Assembly: GCA_003427395.1 (NCBI GenBank) | Contig: BFEA01000480.1 | Span: 232,689-260,990, forward strand | Origin: Chara braunii | Lineage: Eukaryota; Streptophyta; Charophyceae; Charales; Characeae | Reading direction: 5' to 3' | DNA length: 28,302 bases | Shown here: in pieces, positions 8,283-17,906 of the stretch | Layout: every line of letters starts with the position of its first letter | Position numbering within the stretch: the first letter of the stretch is position 1 | Notes under the pieces: generated by a model | The model's database searches: none | What the model saw: only the letters and a program-made list of their open reading frames with translations | Told to the model about the DNA's origin: nothing | Made by a program: the position numbers and the translations under genes

Positions 8283-10039
8283 GTGACGCCACGTCACAGG
8301 TTGACGGGGATTGATCACCTGATAAAAAGTAAGATGGGAAGTGTGATATCTGATTGTCAGTGTATTCCGCATAGTATCTCCGCTCGCCTAGAGCAAATAC
8401 GTAGATTGGGGCCCCAGACTACCAAGGAAGTGCACCCTCTTACATGTGTAGAAGATAGGTATTGGACCATTCCTCGCCCCCAGGTGCAGTCTACCAAGAC
8501 AGGGACAAGGGGTGTGGTTAGGAGGGACCTAAGGAGAGACCTCAGTCTGGATGGGTTCTGGTCTAGTCTACCGAAATACTGGCGTGAGTTGCCTTTACCC
8601 AACAAATCTCCACCGACGAGATACGAGGAAGTCCTGCAACAACCACTGTTTGGCAATCGATGGATCACGAATCAAAATGGGAGGGTCTTCATAAACTCGG
8701 ATTCCGCGTCGTCCACGTGGGTCAAGAATGGAATATGAAGAATCAAAGACCTATGGAATCCTGAGAGCAGAAACTGGAAGAGAGCGGAAATACTCAGGAA
8801 AGAAATTAAGTATGCACACAAATTTCTGGACAAGTTAGATGAAATCCTCTCAGCCATTCCCTTGGCCTGGATAATTGCTTTAAAGAAAGGCACAGTGTTT
8901 CGGGCGTCAGACTAGGTGTGCATAAATCAACACAATGATTCCGAAACAGTAGGACAAATACTAGATGTGCATAGGAGGGAGCCCTTGTGAATATTTTCAA
9001 GACTCACAAAGATAATAGGATCACTAAAAGAGAACAGGATAAGGTAATGTTCATCTCCTTTGATGAAATGTATAGGGTGAGGACTTTATACGTAACAACA
9101 ACAAAGGAATGGAGAGTGTTCCTTCGCCATTATCCTATTCTGAACCTTTCCCTTCACCCTGGTGACTGGATATGGCGTTCAAATAGAAGATGCACACCCC
9201 TGAGACTGCAATCCCTGTCGGTCAAATCAATCTATAGGCTATTGCGTCCCAAGACAATGGTTACAAAGATTGTACAGGAAAGATGGCAAAGACACCTGAA
9301 CACCTATGAAGAGTTGCTCGAACCAGTCAGGTGGTGTCAAGGATTTAGAGAAAGGTCGATCAAGTTTGCGTCATTGCAATGGCAGATAGTGCACATGTGT
9401 TTGCCAACAAATGACTTGTTAATAGACCATTCCACAGTAGAATAGAAGGGAGTGGCTTCACCGTGGTGTACTTTCTGTATACAGACCTTTCCCAGAAGGA
9501 AAATCAAAGAAACAATCGAACATATTTTTCTGCAATGTCCGGGCTTCGTTTTACTGTGGCGTCGATGGGAGTACTATGTGTGGGCAAGGTTTCCAGGCAT
9601 GGAGTGGCCGTGGGATTGGAGGGTAATACTTTTGGGGTATTGGAACCCTATGCTAATCGAGTCAACTGAATTTCAACAAAATTTCTTTTATCTGGAAAGA
9701 AAAGCGGTCTTGTGGGCACTGTGGCACAAAAGATGTATCAATGAAATGAAAGGGGTGAAAATAGAAAATCAAGAGATGAAAGAAATAATCCAACAGTTTA
9801 TTCATACAAAAATCAAAAGCCAATGGGTTAAGACGAAAACAAAGCTCAAAGAGTTCAGACAGAAATCAGATATCAAACAAAGAATCCAAAAAATCAATTT
9901 GGAATGGTTAGGGGATGCTGCAAGGGAGAAGCTCGGGGAGGTGGCATGGCCGGGAGGGGAAGGGGAACAAGAGGAGTTCAAGCGGGATTACCAGATCACC
10001 TTCACAACTGGTTTGACATCCAACCAGGAGCTTCATTAA
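8283..10039 (+). pseudogene. LINE ORF2 C-terminal region (zf-RVT), decayed
   Basis: Two frames joined by a frameshift near 8985, with in-frame stops at 8736-8738 (TGA) and 9443-9445 (TAG), give the region downstream of the reverse transcriptase of a plant-type non-LTR retrotransposon. The first part holds the connection segment (W..LPKYWRELPLPN, then PLFGNRWI, then SAIPLAW). The second part holds the conserved zf-RVT region: a LPTND-type element (MCLPTNDLL), then Cys-x2-Cys (WCTFC), ETIEHIFLQC giving His-x4-Cys, and WRRW. The tail is Lys/Glu-rich. No reverse transcriptase catalytic block or endonuclease is present, so the copy is 5'-truncated, as is usual for LINEs. In intact elements the protein performs target-primed reverse transcription in the nucleus. 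Confidence 0.8.
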
Positions 10040-10396
10040 GATCACTGAAATGCTTTACCGACCCCTTTCCTACACTTGCTTTGGTGGATCTTGAGTGGTT
10101 CGGGGGGGGGAAGGGGGATAGGCTACAAGAGTTGGGCAGTGGTAGAGAAAAGTTGAAGTAAGGAAAAGAGGGATCTCATGAGGTAGAAAGGTAGTAGGCC
10201 TGATGATAAGAAATGGACGTAGTTAGCAATGGGACGCTGGACCCGGTTTCCAGCATAGGGACTACGGATTTTGTCTTCTATTTCAACTTTTAAAATTTTC
10301 ACAATGTAAGGGACGCTGGACCCGGTTTTCAGCAGGTGCAGCTTCCCACCAATAGATAGAGTCGTAAGGGTTAAAAAAAAAAAAAAAAAAAAAAAA
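10040..10396 (+). mobile_element. LINE 3' UTR with two tail hairpins and poly(A)
   Basis: After the ORF2 stop come about 190 nt of untranslated sequence. Two copies of GGGACGCTGGACCCGG-TTTCCAGC follow, at about 10229-10254 and 10309-10333. Then comes the element GCTTCCCACCAATAGATAGAG, and 24 A's at 10373-10396. The hairpin and the following CACCAATAGAT box are shared with the short retroposons at 1145, 6163, 6578, 11938 and 15147. I infer that this is the RNA element recognised by the LINE reverse transcriptase and shared with its passengers. Confidence 0.75.
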
Positions 10397-11385
10397 CGGC
10401 TTACATGATATGGTAGTGCCTCATCACTGCCATTGTCAGTGGATTTCAGCGGAGATAACCCAGAGTAAGTATCGAAGTGTGTGGCTCACATGATATGGTG
10501 GTGCCTTAACCTAGAGTAAGTGTCGAAGAGTTGTAGTATTAACGCTCTATTCACCATTCACTATTCCGATTGAATAGAAGACAGCAAACCATAACCACTT
10601 ACAAGTAGTCTATAAAAGAGAGTTGCGTTTCATTGTGATAGGTTGGCGTGGCTGTCCTTAAATCCCAGACAACAGCACTCCTGCCTATAGCAGGTTAGAA
10701 AGACAATAATGACGTCAACAAAAATCACGTAATGGATGGGTCGCAATCTCTTTGATTCACAAATTTTTCGACTCGCCAACCCGGAAGGCGAAAGGCAGTG
10801 GGTGTACCTTCATCTTTGAAGGGGTAGAGAGGGAGAGAACACTGAAGAATACGGACTGCCAAAAGACAGGATTGGAAGGAAGCAGAGGGGAAGCAAGGGA
10901 GGATGAGTCAACAACAGAATGAAGGAGGCTGATGGTACAGTCAAGGGATGATGAGAGTAGTAATCAGATGCGTATCGTAAGGATAAATCGAGTTTGGAGG
11001 TGATGTAGAAGGAAGGGATAGGATAGAACAATCGAATTAACGGAAAGGTTGTGGGTTGGTTAATGGGGCATACAATGGCTGCGTAAAGAGAATGGAGGAG
11101 CAAACATCGAATAAGGAGAAGTAACTTAAGAAGCGCTGACAAGGGAATAGATGAAGGAAGACAAAATGAGATACAACTCATTTTAGGCATTTTTTATTCT
11201 GTTATATTCATGGACTTACGGTTTTTCGATGCCAGAACGACGTTGACCGGTGCTGGGGGGTGGCCTTGTAACTTGTTGATAGCAAGAGCGTGAGGCCTGG
11301 TAGAGAGATCTGGGGATGCCTTGGGCCGGGCATTCCAAAGGAAAACCAAGGGTTGCTGTAGGGACGACACTGTCCGGAGCCGGGG
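10397..11385. other. Unassigned region with a short partial tandem duplication
   Basis: Right after the LINE tail, GGCTTACATGATATGGTAGT (10398) and AACCCAGAGTAAGT (10457) recur in shortened form at 10483-10528, so the second unit lacks the middle part. From 10540 to 11385 I recognise no gene. The minus-strand open frame at 10810-11190 is Leu/Ser/Pro-rich with no motif and probably reflects the purine-rich plus strand. Confidence 0.4.
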
Positions 11386-11676
11386 AACAACCATTTCGTC
11401 AAAAAAGACATTATATTTTTTGAATGAAATTAAAATTGAGTTTTTGAACCGAAATCCAGTCCAAATTTTTGGCTCTTGGGGGTCCAGCGTTCCTAGAACG
11501 TCGGACCCCCTATATGTATCTAGTCGCAGCTTGAGGCTAGATACATCTAGGGGGTCCGACGTTCTGGGAATGCCGGACCCCCAGGAGCCAAAAATTTGGA
11601 CTGGATTTCGGCCCAAAAACTCGATTTTAATTTCGTTCAAAAAATATAATATGTCCGTTTTGACAAAATGGTTGTT
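11386..11676. mobile_element. Fold-back (MITE-like) element
   Basis: Two arms of about 138 bp (11386-11523 and 11537-11676) are imperfect reverse complements across a 13-base centre. The outer ends are AACAACCATTT and AAATGGTTGTT. Inner matches include the GGGGGTCC blocks and GATACAT/ATGTATC at the centre. I see no coding capacity; the open frames there are the same peptide read from both arms. Such elements are usually non-autonomous DNA-transposon derivatives or hairpin small-RNA sources. I found no clear target-site duplication. Confidence 0.75.
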
Positions 11677-11937
11677 AGGGTAAGTCGTGTTGCCCTGTAA
11701 CCTAGCAGGATGGGGGCACGAGTCCTGGGAGAACTTGGCAGGGAATTAGATAGCGTTAGAGAATTTTAGAATGTTTTGTCGGGGAGTCTAGGGGTTCTGA
11801 GCATTCGAAGGACTTTTGTGGTAATTGTTGCTTGAGTAGCCTAGCAATAGGTCAACACTTATCCACGTTTTTCCTAAATCTTCCTGAACTTTTTTCATAG
11901 TTTTCAGATTGTTCTTAGCCGAAGCCAGGTAATGGCC
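11677..11937. other. Unassigned spacer
   Basis: I see no gene, repeat or regulatory structure that I can support in this short stretch between the fold-back element and the next retroposon. Confidence 0.4.
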
Positions 11938-12047
11938 CTGGTATTTCAAATCATTTGTATATTTTACATGGGATGCTTGGCCCGGTTCCCAGCACGTATT
12001 GCTCCCTAGGAATAAATTGGAACATTTGTCCCAGAAAAAAAAAAAAA
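11938..12047 (+). mobile_element. Poly(A) retroposon, second copy of the D family
   Basis: It begins CCCTGGTATTTCAAATCATT like copy D at 6578. It has the first hairpin (GCTTGG...CCCAGC, one pair broken), GCTCCC...GGAAC, the TTTGTCCC end and an A-rich tail 12035-12047. Sharing the 5' start with copy D while the upstream flank differs suggests that this is the true 5' end of a roughly 100-nt element. I see no convincing target-site duplication next to the tail. Confidence 0.65.
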
Positions 12048-12181
12048 GATGCTATGAATAGGTAATGCTCCCTCACCACAAGTGCAAGGTCACAAGTAAA
12101 ATCAGGTCAGTATTTCATGATATCTAGCCTTCCCTCTCACCCTGACTAAGTTTTCCTCAAACTCTGATGAGAATAGTCCAA

Positions 12182-12259
12182 GCCAGCATCTGTTATGTAA
12201 TAAGTTACTAATAACCCATGGCCAGCATCTGTTATGTAATAAGTTACTAATAACCCATG
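12182..12259. repeat. 39-bp tandem duplication at the 5' LTR boundary
   Basis: The 39-bp unit starting GCCAGCATCTGTTATGTAAT is present twice without differences (12182-12220, 12221-12259). The second copy runs into the first bases shared with the 3' LTR (CCATGTAGTAAGCC), so the duplication straddles the element edge and makes the exact 5' end uncertain. Confidence 0.8.
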
Positions 12260-12743
12260 TAGTAAGCCTCGCGGAATCTACAGGCCCAAGCCAAAACGAG
12301 GAAAAATCCCCAGCCAAGACTCAGGGCTTGGACGAGGAACAGTTGACAAAAGTCAACTGTCGGAAACCCAACAGTCAAAGCCCAAAGGTCCTTAGCCCAG
12401 GCCACTGGTCAAGCACACATACTTGTTTGTATGCAGGTACCCAAACAACATCAGGTCCAAGGGAGAAGTCTGCAACTGAACAATCTGGGCCCTCGGCTGT
12501 GACAAAATTTGGACGACTGCGGGGAAAGCGCCCGAGGCCAGACAACCTCGACATTTGTTACTTAAGGATGGCGAGTCAAGCATTCAGTCTTGCTATGCTG
12601 CTTTGATGCTGGCTCGACTTTGACTATGCGCTGACTTCATGCTGGTGCGACGCTAGCTACACGCTGGCTGTGCACAGGCGTTGTGGACGACAGCACGAGG
12701 AGGCAGCATGCTGGCTCTGCTGCATTATGCGCCAGCCTTGCTG

Positions 12744-12980
12744 ACATTGCATACTTACGTGGCGCTACCTATGGTCTACATTGCATGCTGATATAGCGCT
12801 ACCTATGGTCTACATTGCATGCTGATGTGGAGCTACCTATGGTCTACATTGCATGTTGATGTGGCGATACATATGGTCTACATTGCATGTTGATGTGGCG
12901 ATACCTATAGTCTACATTGTATGTTGATGTGGCGCTACCTCTAACATTGCATGCTGACGTGACGTAGCCTCTGGTCTCCA
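12744..12980 (+). repeat. 34-bp repeat array in the LTR, TGAYGTGGC boxes
   Basis: About seven units built on TGATGTGGCGCTACC, TATGGTCTACATTGCATG and small variants lie here with a period of 34 bp, with similar boxes (TGACGTGGC, TGATGTGGC) continuing to 13025. The 3' LTR has the same array with fewer units (21512-21717). The TGACGT/ACGTGG core resembles plant bZIP sites, and the location upstream of the TATA box fits a U3 enhancer. The regulatory role is inferred. Confidence 0.7.
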
Positions 12981-13166
12981 TTAGTGATGTGGCATATCCC
13001 ACCTATCGCGATTGCTGACGTGGCACTGTCCACGCTATCTACATGAGGTGACTGGGTGCGTGAAGGAGGAAGATCGGGATCTGTGGACGAAGAAGGTTGA
13101 GTACTTACCTGAGGTTGACGTCGTCACCAGAATCTGTTGTCTTCACGGTCTTCACGAGATTAAGTA

Positions 13167-13206
13167 CCACGTGGCACTAGTGTGTGTGATCAGGAATATA
13201 TTTATT
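13167..13206 (+). promoter_or_regulatory. Probable LTR promoter: G-box and TATA box
   Basis: A perfect G-box palindrome CCACGTGG (13167-13174) precedes TATATTTATT (13197-13206) by about 23 bases. In the 3' LTR the TATA sequence is conserved (21934-21943), but the box is CCACATGG. The start of transcription would be about 30 bases downstream. Confidence 0.5.
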
Positions 13207-13440
13207 ATCATTATTGACATGGAGAGGGAAGAAGCCCGAAGAAGGAGAAGGATTTGAAGGGATTATTACTGTGTGACCTTCCATTTTCTCCTTTGTCTGT
13301 TCCCTCTCCACTCTCTTCTTATGATGATAATGAGTTACTGTTTGAAGTTATCACTTCACGATTTGGAAACTTCCATGCAGATAATGAGACTACTGAGGTT
13401 CGATGACTTCTGAGTATCCACCAGACACTGTTCATTACAG

Positions 13441-13453
13441 TTCGGTATCAGAG
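13441..13453 (+). promoter_or_regulatory. Primer-binding site (tRNA-iMet type)
   Basis: TTCGGTATCAGAG contains the GGTATCAGAG core that pairs with the 3' end of plant initiator-Met tRNA, the usual primer of plant Ty3/gypsy elements. It fixes the 3' edge of the 5' LTR to about 13439. Confidence 0.65.
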
Positions 13454-15146
13454 AAAACTTTTTCATCGCAATCTGCTGTCTATCAGGTGCTGACGTGACA
13501 CCCAGGTAAGTGGGAAGTGTCGCATGTGCAAAATGAAACGCGTTTAGTAACGCGAGTGGCCATACCGCAAGTCTAGACATGGTAGTATTGCACGTGCAAG
13601 TAACTGTCCCTTGAAGATTATATCGAGGTTGCATTGAAGATCTATGAAAGCTTCATTGGCAACAGGATGACATGGCGTTGGTACTGCTGATGTGGCATGT
13701 GGTGGAATGCAGGGCATAGTCTGACGTGACACTTACCTGTGTTGTTGTTGCCTGTTGATGCTGCATTTGAAGTGGCATACCAGTGTTAAGTGTGTAGCAG
13801 ACCTGCATTGCAACGTGGCATCCCTCCCTGTAGATCGTTTTGGTCCTTGATGTTGACGTGGCATTACTGCTGCGTTGGCATGCTAGGGGTGACACGTGGC
13901 ATGCGCACAGACTGCTGAGAATGTGAGTGTGCACTTGTTGTTGATGATTGCATTGCTTTTGCAGATGGTACAGTAGGGGCTAACCATTGATTGTATTGAT
14001 GTGTTGGCTCTCTACTTACCTATTGATTGTCCGTGGTTGTTGTGTGTGCTTACAAGTGTGTTGTTGTCTTGATCACACTGGTCGTGGCTGCAGTACCTGT
14101 AGCTGTAGGACATCATCACATAGAAAACAGAGAGTAAAGTTAAAATTAAAAATTGATAATCATATCTTTTTGAAGTGTTCAAAATCACTCCATAGATAAG
14201 TAATAAGATAGTGGCATTTATAAGAAAGATTTCTGGAAAGATGGCTAAAAAATAATTGTCAAACATGACTATCTTCTTTTTTTTGGTCAGCGGCCGGTCA
14301 AATACAAAGGCCCTTTAGGGCCCAAATTTACCATGTTGTACTAAATTACTTACAGAGGTATGCATACACTCTAGGAATAGCTTAGGATAAACACCCATCC
14401 TAACAACTTCAATTACAAAAGGTAAAAACATAAAAAATGCATGTGATTGGTTGACTTTTTTGCATCTTACCTTGGCCACGTGACAACAGGGTTGGTAGGG
14501 TTTGCTCATGAGTTTGATTGGTGATTTGCCATGAGGAATTGGCGATTGTAATTTCTTTTGCGTTTCTATAAACATAGTTATTGACCACGTCGCAGGGAAG
14601 GAGGTGCTTTGAGAATTGGCACCGGGGCTGTTTATGCGATTGTTTTGTGCTCTGCCTCGGGGGTATACCAATTTGACTTTTTTCCAAACTTTCTCCCACT
14701 TGGGCGCGCTTTCGATTAATCAGGTCTGCTGGTGGATACGTACTTTTTGTCATATTCATAGGTTTCTACCACGTGGTAGGGCAGGAGGTGAAGTGGAGTT
14801 GGGCACCAGGGTTGTTTATGTGATCGATTTGTGTCCTGCCACGTGGGTATTTCGCTTTGACGTATTTTGCAATAGTGTCTTTCCCACTTGAGTAGTTTTG
14901 TTGTGAATTGAGGGGACATCGGTGCGGGCAACCTTAGATAAGAGATTGTAATGCTAAAACCAGGTTTTGTCCAGATTTATCCCCCCTTCTCATGTTAAAT
15001 AATTATCATGGTAGTTGTCTACGATAGGGCGAGGGTCCTAGGGTTGATATGGGCAGTCAATCCCCTCGTAGGAGGGTAATCAATGTTGCCCATACAGTAA
15101 TTTTTTGTGCCTCTACAAGGGTTAAATCATTTGACCTATAATGTTT
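13454..15146 (+). other. Long leader of the chromovirus, with CACGT-headed repeats
   Basis: This is an untranslated stretch of about 1.7 kb before the nested retroposon, longer than usual leaders. Up to about 13910 it keeps scattered TGACGTG and ACGTGGC boxes like those in the LTR. At 14277-14330 a T-tract followed by GGTCAGCGGCCGGTCAAATA and the palindrome GGCCCTTTAGGGCC may be the end of a minus-strand retroposon. From 14470 to 14920 three diverged units each begin CCACGT. I see no coding region. Confidence 0.5.
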
Positions 15147-15260
15147 AGGGTCGCTGGACCCGTTTTCCAGCAGGTGCTGCTCCCCACCAATAGATGAAGC
15201 CCTTCCGAGATTGTTAGTGGTGTCTGCTCTTATCAGCGTCCCTAACATCATCTCGGGTTA

Positions 15261-15294
<34 letters not shown>
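15147..15294 (+). mobile_element. Poly(A) retroposon tail, copy C, nested in the leader
   Basis: It contains the first hairpin (GCTGGA-CCCGTTT-TCCAGC), then GCTCC...GAAGC, then a third hairpin with arms 15205-15217 and 15242-15256, and 31 A's at 15264-15294. The third-hairpin apex TGTCTGCTCTTATCAGCG matches copies A and B, whereas the arms CCGAGAT/ATCTCGG and TGTTAG/CTAACA are unique to this copy. I found no clear target-site duplication. Confidence 0.65.
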
Positions 15295-15296
<2 letters not shown>

Positions 15297-15489
15297 GGAA
15301 CTTGTTTCTTTGTATTTTGCCTTGTTATTTCTCGCTGTAAAGTTGCATGTGCTGCGGAATTGATTATTGTGTTCTGATTGTATTCATTATGCGGCATTAA
15401 CACGTGTGGAAAAATAAACTCCCTCTGGAAATGTCTGTGTGTCTCTGTCCTGGTGTGGTTTATTCCTTTTTTATTCTTTTTTATTCCTC

Positions 15490-17232
15490 TCATAGTCTAC
15501 GCTGAAGAGAAAGTCAGAGAACTAAAAACCCGTAGTCAAATTGAAACTAGGAAGCAAACTTTGTCTGGGTTTCTCCATTAGTTTCTCGGTGAAGTGCACG
15601 GTGTCGGATCAGAGATTGAACAACAGATCCACGGCCAATTCAATCTGCATGACGCAGCTGCTGAAGTAATAGAGACCGGGAAAAAAGTCAAAGACCTCAT
15701 CAAACAAGGACGAATAATCCTTGACCGGTATGTCGCCGAGATTTGCTAAGATAGAACAGGAAAGAAAGAAGATAAGACAAGAAGAAAAGAAAAAGCAAGT
15801 AGAACCGCATTCGTTTGTTGAGGTGATGAAGAAAAATGTCAGACAATTAGAAAACACTCTAAAGGAAGAAAGGAGAAAGATTGAGGAGTTCAGAAGAAAA
15901 TGAGGAGAATAGGAAGAAGAAAAACGAATAATGAATGAGTTAAGGCAAAAATTTCATTATGAAGAGGCAGGCAGCGAGCTCGCATTCATTCTTCAATCCA
16001 TCATGATTTATCTTGTTTTCTCTTGAAAAGAAGATTGACCGTAACACTGCCTCGTTAGAGACAGTGATCAGACTCATGAAAGGAAAGGACAAGGTAGGAC
16101 TTGAGCAGGCGACCAGGGGGAGTTAGTCAAGAAGGAACCCCAAGAGAAGTTAATGAAGGATGCCATGAAGCGAGCGATGCTAGACAAAGTCGAAGGTTCT
16201 AAGAAAGAACATGAGAGACCGGCTGAGAAAAAAGAGGGACCCTCTAAGAAAGAGGGACCGGTCAAAGAAGTGGAGAAACCAGAGAAGAAGAAAAATATTA
16301 AAATGAAATTGCCATTTACCTACAGCAACAAAATGGAAGAGAACATGTTGCCGAAATCTAGACTTACGTACGGGCAGCACCCGTTGAACCCGATAGTCAG
16401 GTCGTGTTCGCTACGTCGTGTCTTGGAGGAGTGGCCAAAGAATGGGTGTTGACCGAAACCAATGTTGCTGGATTCGAGGATATTGGTGAGTGGGCTAAGA
16501 CCCTTGACCCAAGCAGTTTCTCTAAAAGATCAATGAGAGATTTCTTAACAAGACGACGGTCGATAAGGCTTTCGATGAACTCACCATCATTAGCCAGAAA
16601 CGTTGGATATCGGTTGATGTTTTGTCACGTGAAGTTGATCGTCTCCTGCAGTTACCTCGACTGAACCTTCAGGATAACCAGGTTCTCTATATCTATTCAC
16701 GTGCACTGTCTGAGCTCACCGTAGACAGCTCGTGGCAGAGGCGAAGTCTGGTAAGTATAACTATCGGCAATTTCGTGATCTCACTCTCTAGAGAGAGCAG
16801 ATGACTGCACAGGTAAAGGGATCATATGTTTTGGTGGTAAAGTCGGGGACCAGTTGGTGGTTTTGGTAAGCGAGTCCTTTAGCGACAAAAGCATTGGGAC
16901 CACATCTTTGTTGTTTTTTATGATGATACGGTGCAAGTGTTACCTCTTGATGGGTCTAAGGGAGGAGGAGGTAACGACGACAGTGAATCTGGGAAGGGTG
17001 ATATCACTGCTGTGATGGCCAACAAGGGAGGCCAGAACCAATAGAAGAAGAAAAGGAGGTCATGCTCGTTCCCCGAGCATCCCGGCATCGCGTTCGAGAG
17101 ACATTGGGAGAAAATGAACATGACAAGAGAGGAGTGGCAGTCCAAAATGGACAATCGCCAGTGCCTCAAATGTGGCACCATGTGGCACCATGCGGCACAT
17201 GATAGTCTGGTGCCCACTTATTCGTAACCCAA
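15490..17232 (+). pseudogene. Gag remnant of the chromovirus
   Basis: Several frames must be combined, so this is broken by frameshifts and stops. The first part is Lys/Glu-rich and probably coiled coil (15490-16300, with open stretches at 15721-15903 and 16153-16380). The middle holds the capsid-like core: FATSCLGGVAKEWVL near 16404, DIGEWAKTL, a frame change, then VDVLSREVDRLLQLPRLNLQ near 16620 and VLYIYSRAL. The end has a damaged zinc knuckle at 17162-17205, read CLKCGTMWHHAAHD. The last cysteine of the CCHC pattern is missing, and a small repeat of ATGTGGCACC lies inside the motif. Gag packages the element RNA in virus-like particles. Confidence 0.75.
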
Positions 17233-17326
17233 AAGCGAGCAACCAGTAGGAGTAGCATCTGCTCCTACTGAGTCGAAGGGATTAAACGAAGACAAAGGTA
17301 AGGCGTCGATAACCCCTTGTACCCCT

Positions 17327-17861
17327 TTGACTCTTACTAAGGTAGAGAATGACTATTCTTCGACCCATCGTCCAGAGCACCCTGACATTGTTCTTTGCTC
17401 TGTCTCACTGGACGATTCCCTTGACATACTCGGCAATGAACTGATAGCAGTACGAAGTTCGTGGGCTAAGAAAGCTAAGTCTAAAGGTGAACTAATGATC
17501 GTGGATATAGAGATTGCGCACACGCGAGTAGTTGCCCTGTTACATCCGGGATCGACACAGTCTTATATCTCAGAGAAGGCAATTCCGTAAGTTGCACCTG
17601 GGAATGAAGGTAAAGGATTTACCTAGACCTATCACGTCTACACTGGCTGACAAGAATACGATCACTGTCTTTCAATACGTCGGTCGTGTCAAGTGTTATT
17701 TCAGGACTAAGGAAGGGGGGGGGAAATTACATGAAGTACCCTTCCTAATTAAGAAGAATTTACCCTTTGACTTAATTTTGGGTATGGATTGGCATAAGGA
17801 AGCCGACCCAAAAGTTAAATTCAAAGATAAGATTGTCAAACTCAAGGACGAAAAGTCTTAA
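17327..17861 (+). pseudogene. Retropepsin-like protease remnant
   Basis: The motif around 17537-17566 reads LLHPGSTQSYIS, where Ty3/gypsy proteases have L-L-D-(S/T/P)-G-(A/S). The catalytic Asp codon is replaced by CAT (His) at 17543-17545, so the enzyme would be dead. A frameshift follows at about 17585. The next frame gives LPFDLILGMDWHKEADPKV, the conserved FDxILGMDWL-type segment at the end of the protease domain. The protease normally cleaves the Gag-Pol polyprotein. It lies directly before the reverse transcriptase in the usual order. Confidence 0.8.
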
Positions 17862-17906
17862 CTACGTACTATCAAGTTATATCATAGGTTTAACTCTTAC
17901 TCTACT

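Larger units (their letters stand above)
12246..13439 (+). repeat. 5' LTR
   Basis: The segment 12259-13329 aligns with 21023-22066 at roughly 90 percent by eye. The part from 13330 to 13439 has no counterpart because the 3' LTR is truncated. I place the end at 13439 because the PBS begins just after it and the last bases are ACA. Inside are a perfect hairpin CAGTTGAC-AAAA-GTCAACTG (12340-12359, two facing TTGAC boxes), a 34-bp repeat array (12744-12980) and a G-box plus TATA pair. Confidence 0.75.

Noticed and set aside
10810-11190. 126-codon minus-strand open frame
   Set aside because: It is Leu/Ser/Pro-rich with no motif, opposite a purine-rich strand; I cannot support it as a gene.
11194-11683. 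Two similar open frames on opposite strands
   Set aside because: They are the two arms of the fold-back element read in opposite directions, hence the shared peptide; not genes.
15147-15310. Target-site duplication for retroposon copy C
   Set aside because: The sequence after the tail (TCGGAACTTGTTTC) has no convincing match upstream of the body.
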